Positions 1 to 3,880 of a stretch of 5,006 nucleotides of DNA are shown here, one piece after another. Position 1 is the first letter of the stretch. Every line of letters begins with the position of its first letter. Source of the DNA: JACJXF01 sp964349045 (GTDB lineage: Bacteria > Bacteroidota > Bacteroidia > Bacteroidales > GCA-2748055); NCBI GenBank assembly GCA_964349045.1, contig CAYGFI010000261.1, positions 1 to 5,006 of the forward strand, read 5' to 3'. The translations under genes were made by a program, and so were the position numbers. The notes beneath the pieces are model-generated. The model ran no database searches. It saw nothing but the letters and a program-made list of their open reading frames with translations, and had not been told where the DNA came from.

Positions 1-1289
1 ACTGCGGTAGTGTAACTTCCAATCACATTTTTGTAAAAGTTAACCCCCTCGCGATAGCATCAACAATTACCGCAGGTGGATCAACTACATTATGCGAAGG
101 TCAGAGTGTTGTACTTTCCGGAAATGTTGGCGGAACATGGAGCACCTCTGCAATAACTCCAGCTATTACGGTTACCACATCAGGCGACTATTATGTAACC
201 AATTCCAATAGCTGCGGTGAAGTAACTTCAAATCACATATCTGTAGCAGTCAATCCTCTTCCTGTTGTGTCAACAATTACAGCCGGTGGATCAACTACAT
301 TATGCGGAGATCAGAGTGTTGTGCTTTCAGGAAATGTTGGCGGAGCCTGGAGTACCGGGGCAACAACGGCAACAATAACTGTAACTGCATCCGGAGATTA
401 TTATGTGACCAACGCGAATGATTGCGGAAGTCTTACTTCAAATCACATTATTGTGACTGCAGGTTCACTCCCGGCATCTGCTGATAACCAAACTGTATGT
501 GCAGGAAGTTCTGCAAGTTTTGCAGTTGGTTATGTTCCGGGTGTTACCTATCAATGGAGAAGAGGATCTGTAATATTAGTCAACGAAGGAAATATTTCCG
601 GGGTATCTACATCAACACTTAGAATTGATCCTGTGAAAATCAGCGATGCCGGAGCAAACTATAATGTAGTAATTACAGGACCATGCGCTCCTTACGCTGC
701 TTCAGGAAATCTTTCACTGGTCGTTAACTCTGCCCCGGTTATTCTCGGACAGCCTTACGATCAGAATGGCGCCCTCGGCTGTGATGAAAGCTTCCTGGTA
801 GTTGCAACGGGCACCAGTCTTAAGTACCAATGGCGCAGAGGAACAGAAAACCTGGTGAATGGCGGAAATATTTCAGGAGCAACATCAGCTAAACTTACTC
901 TGAGCCCTGTTAAAAACGAGAATGAAGCATCAGATTACAATGTTGTTGTAACCGGAACATGCGGAGCAGCCACATCAAATGATGTATCGTTAATAATATG
1001 CGATCCCACAGCTATTCCTAAAGCTGTTGCTGAGAATATTAATAATGAAGTGGTAATATATCCAAACCCTTTTTCAACATCCATTAATATCGTGATAAAT
1101 AAAGCCTCTAAATTGAATTCATGCGAATTAAGGATGTTTAATGCTCTGGGAGAAGAGACACTGATTTCAACTGTAACCAAACCATTAACTGTAGTTGAAA
1201 CAGTAAGTCTTCCTCGCGGAGTATATTTTTACCAGATTATCAGTAAATCAGAAATCATTCAAACTGGTAAACTGATTTCAGTGGAGTAA
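1..1289 (+). CDS. C-terminal part of a repetitive Ig-like T9SS cargo protein (5' truncated by window edge)
   Basis: The frame is open from the first complete codon at position 3 to the TAA at 1287-1289, so the gene begins outside the window; the GTG at 267 lies inside a repeat and is not a real start. Visible domains in order: the tail of one 70-residue repeat (3-59), two further 70-residue repeats (60-269 and 270 to about 476) with STITAGGSTTLC and SGDYYVTN motifs and paired cysteines, then two Ig-like modules (about 477-740 and 741-1005), each with a YQWRRG core and a closing YNVVVTG-like strand. Last comes a type A T9SS sorting domain of about 79 residues (1050-1286), with YPNPF near its start and GVYFYQI and a GKL strand near its end. 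By family knowledge such proteins cross the outer membrane through the type IX system and are attached to or released from the surface, with the tail usually cleaved. The role is probably adhesion or binding; no catalytic domain is visible in this part. Confidence 0.9.
   Translation, partial: CGSVTSNHIFVKVNPLAIASTITAGGSTTLCEGQSVVLSGNVGGTWSTSAITPAITVTTSGDYYVTNSNSCGEVTSNHISVAVNPLPVVSTITAGGSTTLCGDQSVVLSGNVGGAWSTGATTATITVTASGDYYVTNANDCGSLTSNHIIVTAGSLPASADNQTVCAGSSASFAVGYVPGVTYQWRRGSVILVNEGNISGVSTSTLRIDPVKISDAGANYNVVITGPCAPYAASGNLSLVVNSAPVILGQPYDQNGALGCDESFLVVATGTSLKYQWRRGTENLVNGGNISGATSAKLTLSPVKNENEASDYNVVVTGTCGAATSNDVSLIICDPTAIPKAVAENINNEVVIYPNPFSTSINIVINKASKLNSCELRMFNALGEETLISTVTKPLTVVETVSLPRGVYFYQIISKSEIIQTGKLISVE
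3..476 (+). repeat. Tandem 210-bp (70-codon) in-frame repeats
   Basis: One partial and two full copies of a 210-base unit lie head to tail inside the T9SS cargo gene. The unit boundary can be set at the TCA codons at 60 and 270. The two full copies are close at DNA level (for example the stretches starting at 60 and 270 differ at only a few bases over the first 80), including synonymous differences, which points to fairly recent duplication kept under protein-level selection. The second copy diverges at its end, where it joins the Ig-like modules. More copies are likely upstream of the window. Confidence 0.85.
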
Positions 1290-1306
1290 TTTTCTAAGCT
1301 TTTTAT

Positions 1307-1346
1307 AAGCCCTCTATCCTTGTATTTACAGGGATAGGGGGCTTTT
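1307..1346 (+). terminator. Strong rho-independent terminator after the T9SS cargo gene
   Basis: Arms at 1307-1323 and 1328-1344 form a 17-bp stem (two G-U pairs, the rest Watson-Crick) around the loop ATTT. The start of the stem is AAGCCC and the end is GGGCTT, with a run of T crossing the end of the stem and an A/T-rich tail. It starts 17 bases after the stop codon. The A-rich foot may also allow function in the reverse direction, but no convergent gene is visible. Confidence 0.9.
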
Positions 1347-1544
1347 ATATTTATATTGTAGATGATGGCAATTAATTTAAAGGGTAAGGCCTTCAGAACA
1401 AACGGAAGTATAACCATTTTACCCAAGCCCCCGCTTTTGACTTAATAAACAGGTCCTTTCAGGACGGAAGAACTGAACTCCCACATAAAATCTGAGCCCG
1501 AATATCCCTGAATTCCAGTTGCATATAAATTAATAATCCGGATG
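1347..1544. other. Non-coding spacer without recognisable gene
   Basis: No open frame with family-like features is seen on either strand in this stretch. It holds only weak local symmetry: GGGTAA at 1382-1387 matching TTACCC at 1419-1424 with a 31-base gap, and a 5-bp stem GTCCT/AGGAC at 1453-1465. Base composition at 1420-1500 is more G+C-rich than the A/T-rich promoter region that follows. It may be a decayed gene or simply spacer; nothing identifies it. Confidence 0.5.
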
Positions 1545-1597
1545 TAATTAAAAACTTTACATTTATTTTTAATTAATGTATATTTGAATATTCAAAT
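1545..1597 (+). promoter_or_regulatory. Promoter and operator-like dyads before the first AraC gene
   Basis: TATATTTG at 1579-1586 matches the Bacteroidota -7 consensus TAnnTTTG exactly. The -33 element is weak (TTTAC at 1556-1560, 18 bases upstream of the -7 box). Two perfect dyads flank or overlap the -7 box: TAATTAAAAA (1545-1554) with TTTTTAATTA (1566-1575), an 11-base spacer between them, and a 16-base perfect palindrome centred at 1589.5 (1582-1597). Their centres are about 29.5 bases apart, close to three helical turns. The predicted transcription start, around 1593, gives a leader of about 35 bases to the TTG at 1629. Binding by a regulator is inferred. Confidence 0.55.
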
Positions 1598-1628
1598 CCT
1601 TAACAATACCCGGGCGAAAAAAAAATTC

Positions 1629-2189
1629 TTGAAAATCTACATCCAAAATATGGTCTGCATCCGATGCAAAATGGTTGTGAAATCCGAACTGGAAAAACTC
1701 GGTTTACATTATATCGGTGTGGAATTAGGTGAAGCAAATATTCAAGAGGATATTTCTGAGGAACAATTGAAAAGTCTTGGTATTGGCCTTAAAAAGACCG
1801 GTTTGATTTTGATGGATGATAAAAAAAGCATTCTGGTTGAGAAAATTAAGCTGATCATTATAGAACTTGTTCATTATACGGATGATCAGATCAAAGTAAA
1901 CCTTTCCGATTACATCAGCGAAAAACTTAATCTTGAGTACACCTACCTTTCCAATCTTTTTTCCGAAGTTAAAGGAACTACCATTGAAAATTTTTACCTG
2001 GCCCATAAAATTGAAAGAGTTAAAGAGCTTATTGTCTATGATGAGCTTAATCTTTCCGAAATTGCCTGGAAGATGCATTACAGCAGCGTGGCTCATCTGT
2101 CAAACCAATTTAAGAAAATGACCGGGCTGACTCCATCCCATTTCAAAAAGCTTAAAAATAACAGGCGCAGGTCATTGACCGATGTGTGA
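1629..2189 (+). CDS. AraC-family regulator with N-terminal HMA-like domain, C-x-x-C version
   Basis: This is a one-component transcription regulator of 186 residues from the TTG at 1629. Residues 1-62 look like a ferredoxin-like HMA fold: strand KIYI, the MVCIRCK loop with C10 and C13, helix, strand HYIGVEL, strand, helix and a final GLILMDD strand. Residues about 85-176 are the two-helix-turn-helix AraC DNA-binding domain; the second ends with TGLTPSHFKKLK. HMA domains bind metal through M-x-C-x-x-C; metal or thiol sensing here is inferred. Start choice: an upstream TTG at 1584 lies inside the -7 box, and the ATG at 1650 would remove the first HMA strand. The second paralogue (at 3270) has a TTG at the same place, and the following codons differ from this gene only synonymously. 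No Shine-Dalgarno sequence is seen. It is much shorter than typical AraC proteins of about 290 residues because it lacks a cupin-like effector domain. Confidence 0.85.
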   Translation: MKIYIQNMVCIRCKMVVKSELEKLGLHYIGVELGEANIQEDISEEQLKSLGIGLKKTGLILMDDKKSILVEKIKLIIIELVHYTDDQIKVNLSDYISEKLNLEYTYLSNLFSEVKGTTIENFYLAHKIERVKELIVYDELNLSEIAWKMHYSSVAHLSNQFKKMTGLTPSHFKKLKNNRRRSLTDV

Positions 2190-2249
2190 ATTGTGTAAAT
2201 CTTTCACATAATTGTATAACTATTTCCTTTCTAAAGCATCGCACCTTTG
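2182..2249 (+). promoter_or_regulatory. Putative promoter of the cupin gene with conserved upstream motif
   Basis: GCACCTTTG at 2241-2249 resembles the Bacteroidota -7 box (CAnnTTTG, one base off TAnnTTTG). Exactly 60 bases upstream of its CACCTTTG lies ATGTGTGAAT (2182-2191), which overlaps the end of the preceding AraC gene. The same two blocks with the same 60-base offset occur before the CsbD gene. TGTGAA (2185-2190) also pairs with TTCACA (2203-2208) as an inverted repeat with a 12-base gap. No normal -33 TTG is found at the usual distance (the nearest, 2212-2214, is 27 bases from the -7 box), so activator dependence or another sigma factor is possible. Confidence 0.45.
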
Positions 2250-2356
2250 CTATTAATGATCACCTTCCCTCTGCCTCCTTCTTTCTATAATGCAAGGGTG
2301 AAAAACAATTATTGATGTTCTTATAAGTTCTTATAAATTAGAGGGATTTGAAAAAT
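2250..2356 (+). promoter_or_regulatory. Leader of the cupin mRNA with pyrimidine tract able to mask the ribosome site
   Basis: If transcription starts just after 2249 the cupin mRNA has a leader of about 100 bases. A pyrimidine tract (2263-2285, interrupted by one G) contains TCCCTCT at 2266-2272. This is exactly complementary to AGAGGGA at 2340-2346, the only Shine-Dalgarno-like sequence before the cupin start. Pairing could hide the ribosome site. The leader also carries a tandem 10-base repeat at 2317-2336. A regulatory function is inference. Confidence 0.3.
2317..2336 (+). repeat. Perfect tandem 10-bp repeat (GTTCTTATAA twice)
   Basis: GTTCTTATAA occurs twice head to tail (2317-2326 and 2327-2336), ending four bases before the ribosome-site-like AGAGGGA of the cupin gene. 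A 10-base period places both copies on the same face of the helix, as in many direct-repeat operators, including sites of AraC-type proteins. It could also be chance slippage in A/T-rich DNA. Confidence 0.7.
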
Positions 2357-2695
2357 ATGGATACCATAGAAGTTGAAAAAGCTAAAGCGCTTATAATTGT
2401 TGAAATCATTGAATACATTCCTAACTCAGTGGTAATTAAAACTATAATAAAAAAATCAACCGGGAACATCTCCGCGGTTTCTTTTGATACCGGTGAAGCC
2501 CTGACTGAAAAAATAATCCCGTTCGACACCTTTGTCCAGATCATCGATGGCAAGGCTGAAATTTTTATTGACGGAGTATCCAATGTCCTTGAAACCGGAC
2601 AGTCAATTATTATCCCGGCACATACGGCAAATATTGTTAAAGCCAACGAACGGTTCAAGATGATTTCCACTATAATTAAAAGCGGCTACGAATAA
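2357..2695 (+). CDS. Small single-domain cupin protein lacking the usual metal ligands
   Basis: The product has 112 residues from the ATG at 2357; a TTG at 2348 would add three residues but sits only two bases after AGAGGG. The pattern is that of a small Cupin_2 protein common in Bacteroidota: NSVVIKTIIKKSTGNIS (residues 23-39), ALTEKIIPFDTFVQIIDGKA (48-67) with the G-x-A-E strand turn, IDG, then ETGQSIIIPAHTANIVKA (79-96) and ERFKM. In relatives I recall, motif 1 reads SEH..PFDA and motif 2 reads P..(I/V)PHA; here the two histidines appear as K52 and N92, so the usual metal site seems lost. H89 lies nearby but out of register. The function is unknown; a structural or binding role is more likely than metal-dependent catalysis. 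It has its own putative promoter and lies between the two regulator genes. Confidence 0.82.
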   Translation: MDTIEVEKAKALIIVEIIEYIPNSVVIKTIIKKSTGNISAVSFDTGEALTEKIIPFDTFVQIIDGKAEIFIDGVSNVLETGQSIIIPAHTANIVKANERFKMISTIIKSGYE

Positions 2696-2713
2696 TCTTT
2701 TCCGGCAAAGATT
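2694..2713 (+). other. Small hairpin overlapping the cupin stop codon
   Basis: AATCTTT (2694-2700) pairs perfectly with AAAGATT (2707-2713) around a six-base loop TCCGGC. The stem includes the last two bases of the stop codon. It is A/T-rich and not followed by a T run, so it is a poor intrinsic terminator. It may protect the 3' end or act as a weak attenuator. Confidence 0.35.
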
Positions 2714-2720
2714 CAGATGA

Positions 2721-2788
2721 ATGTGTGAATGATATAATTAATACTTGTAATTATGTAAGCATTCACAGGAAAAAGGATTGCACCTTTG
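2721..2788 (+). promoter_or_regulatory. Putative promoter of the csbD operon, sister of the cupin promoter
   Basis: ATGTGTGAAT (2721-2730) lies exactly 60 bases before CACCTTTG (2781-2788), as at 2182 and 2242. Between the blocks the two regions are only partly alike, with scattered matches. The preceding G and flanking AA also agree. Within it, TGTGAAT (2724-2730) and ATTCACA (2761-2767) form a 7-bp dyad enclosing a second 7-bp dyad ATAATTA (2734-2740)/TAATTAT (2748-2754), almost on the same centre (2744 and 2745.5). The predicted start near 2795 leaves a leader of about 32 bases to the CsbD ATG. Confidence 0.5.
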
Positions 2789-2826
2789 TTATGCAACTTT
2801 TTGTATATCATCTAAATCAAAAGATT

Positions 2827-3015
2827 ATGAAAAATATTACCGAATTAAGAGGAAACTGGAACGAGATTAAAGGAAAACTGAAACAAAAGTTTGCTATGCT
2901 CACGGATAGTGATTTATTATTAGCAGACGGCAAAGAAGAAGAAATGCTTGGCAGACTCCAGGTACGACTTGGCAAAACAAAGGACGAGATTCACAAACTT
3001 ATTGACGCATTGTAA
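2827..3015 (+). CDS. CsbD-family stress protein
   Basis: The product has 62 residues from the ATG at 2827. The family signature is clear: an opening LRGNWNEIKGKLKQKFAMLTDSD block (residues 7-29), then LLLADGKEEEMLGRLQVRLGKTKDE, matching the two-helix CsbD fold of about 60 residues. Longer readings from GTG at 2725 or the ATG at 2791 would cross the promoter and leader and add non-homologous residues, so they are rejected. CsbD proteins are small, soluble, hydrophilic and often induced by general or envelope stress; their molecular role is not established. It is the first gene of a probable operon with the membrane protein, the second AraC gene and the PAS-protease gene. Confidence 0.9.
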   Translation: MKNITELRGNWNEIKGKLKQKFAMLTDSDLLLADGKEEEMLGRLQVRLGKTKDEIHKLIDAL

Positions 3016-3051
3016 AATGTAAACAACCTGACCATTAAAAATAATATACAG

Positions 3052-3261
3052 ATGAAAAAAGCAGGAATCATTGTTATAATAATCGGTCTGATACTGACCA
3101 TTTTTACCGCGTTTACTTTTTTCACAAGGGAGAAAGTTGTTGATATCGGTAAAGTCGAAATTACTGCGAATAAACCTCACCATCTCAGATGGTCTCCGTT
3201 AATTGGGATAGCTGTTATGGGTTTAGGTGGAATTATGTTATTAGTTCCCGGTAAAAAATAA
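3052..3261 (+). CDS. Small two-helix inner-membrane protein
   Basis: The product has 69 residues from the ATG at 3052, 36 bases after the CsbD stop. Two hydrophobic segments are visible: residues about 4-24 (an isoleucine-rich run followed by TAFTFF) and about 48-66 (SPLIGIAVMGLGGIMLLVP). A polar loop with TREKVVDIGKVEIT joins them, and the protein ends in GKK. The short N-terminus (MKK) and the C-terminal KK suggest both ends are cytoplasmic with the loop outside. Similar small proteins with an EKVVDIG..EIT loop are familiar to me from Bacteroidota stress operons, but no function is known. The stop is eight bases before the next regulator gene, which supports co-transcription. Confidence 0.8.
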   Translation: MKKAGIIVIIIGLILTIFTAFTFFTREKVVDIGKVEITANKPHHLRWSPLIGIAVMGLGGIMLLVPGKK

Positions 3262-3269
3262 TTCCTTTC

Positions 3270-3875
3270 TTGAAGATTTATATCAAATACATGGTCAGCA
3301 TCCGGTGTAAAATGCTGGTGAAGGAAGAGTTAAAGAAACTCGGTCTGCACTATATCCTTGTGGATATGGGAGTAGCCGAAATCATGGAAGACATTACAGT
3401 GGCACAAAAAGAACAATTAAGGCTTGCTTTGCTTAAATCAGGATTGGAACTGATGGACGACAAGAGAGCAGTGCTGATCGAAAGAATAAAAACCGCTGTC
3501 ATTGAAATGATTCATCATTCTGATGAAATCCCCAAATTAAATTTTTCTGATTACCTCAGTGAAAAATTGGAATACGATTATACATACCTCGCGAACCTTT
3601 TCTCTGAAATACAGGGAACAACTATTGAGAAATTTATCATTTCTCACAGAATAGAACGCGTTAAAGAGCTTATAATTTATGGTGAGCTCAGTCTGACGGA
3701 GATAGCCTGGAAAATGCATTACAGCAGTGTTGCTCATTTATCGAACCAGTTTAAAAAATATACCGGTCTTACTCCATCCCACTTTAAAAAATTAAAGGAT
3801 AAAAGGCGCATCCCGATCGAGGAGATTGGCAAATCAATTAAGGATGACAAAAAAATAATTTTTTTAAAGGCGTAG
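3270..3875 (+). CDS. AraC-family regulator with HMA-like domain, S-x-x-C version (paralogue)
   Basis: This is a 201-residue paralogue of the regulator at 1629, aligned without gaps over about 180 residues. About 47 of the first 80 residues are identical, and residues 144-176, the second helix-turn-helix, differ at one position only (Y for M at 164). The two proteins therefore probably bind related operators. The HMA-like half is kept, but the C-x-x-C motif reads S10-x-x-C13 (codons at 3297 and 3306), so thiol or metal chemistry must differ. The C-terminus is 15 residues longer, lysine-rich (KSIKDDKKIIFLKA). The TTG start at 3270 matches the paralogue; the ATG at 3291 is the alternative. It starts eight bases after the membrane-protein stop and ends five bases before the PAS-protease ATG, so it lies in the middle of an operon. 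Confidence 0.87.
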   Translation: MKIYIKYMVSIRCKMLVKEELKKLGLHYILVDMGVAEIMEDITVAQKEQLRLALLKSGLELMDDKRAVLIERIKTAVIEMIHHSDEIPKLNFSDYLSEKLEYDYTYLANLFSEIQGTTIEKFIISHRIERVKELIIYGELSLTEIAWKMHYSSVAHLSNQFKKYTGLTPSHFKKLKDKRRIPIEEIGKSIKDDKKIIFLKA

Positions 3876-3880
3876 ATAAG

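Noticed and set aside
267..269. GTG at 267 as the start of the first gene
   Set aside because: The same frame is open to the left edge and the codon sits at a repeat boundary; the equivalent place in the previous copy continues with coding sequence.
1453..1465. GTCCT/AGGAC hairpin as a terminator or RNA element
   Set aside because: The stem has only 5 bp with a 3-base loop and no T run; the strong terminator at 1307-1346 already ends the upstream transcript.
1584..1628. Longer N-terminus of the first AraC protein from TTG at 1584
   Set aside because: The TTG is part of the exact-match -7 box, the added residues have no counterpart in the paralogue, and the predicted transcript starts after it.
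1725..2096. Antisense frame opposite the first AraC gene, and a similar one opposite the second (3537-3737)
   Set aside because: Both mirror conserved AraC coding sequence, and their mutual similarity is explained by the paralogy of the sense genes.
2286..2291. TATAAT as a classical -10 promoter element
   Set aside because: Bacteroidota promoters use a TAnnTTTG -7 box, and no matching -35 lies upstream; CACCTTTG at 2242 is the better candidate because it recurs at 2781.
2338..2670. Antisense frame opposite the cupin gene
   Set aside because: The + strand frame has a clear cupin pattern, and the reverse frame has no recognisable features.
2725..2826. N-terminal extension of the CsbD protein (from 2725 or the ATG at 2791)
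   Set aside because: The extra residues fall on the conserved promoter blocks and leader and do not resemble the CsbD family, which begins at the ATG at 2827.
2920..3183. Antisense frame spanning the csbD and membrane-protein genes
   Set aside because: It crosses two well-supported genes and their spacer and has no family resemblance.
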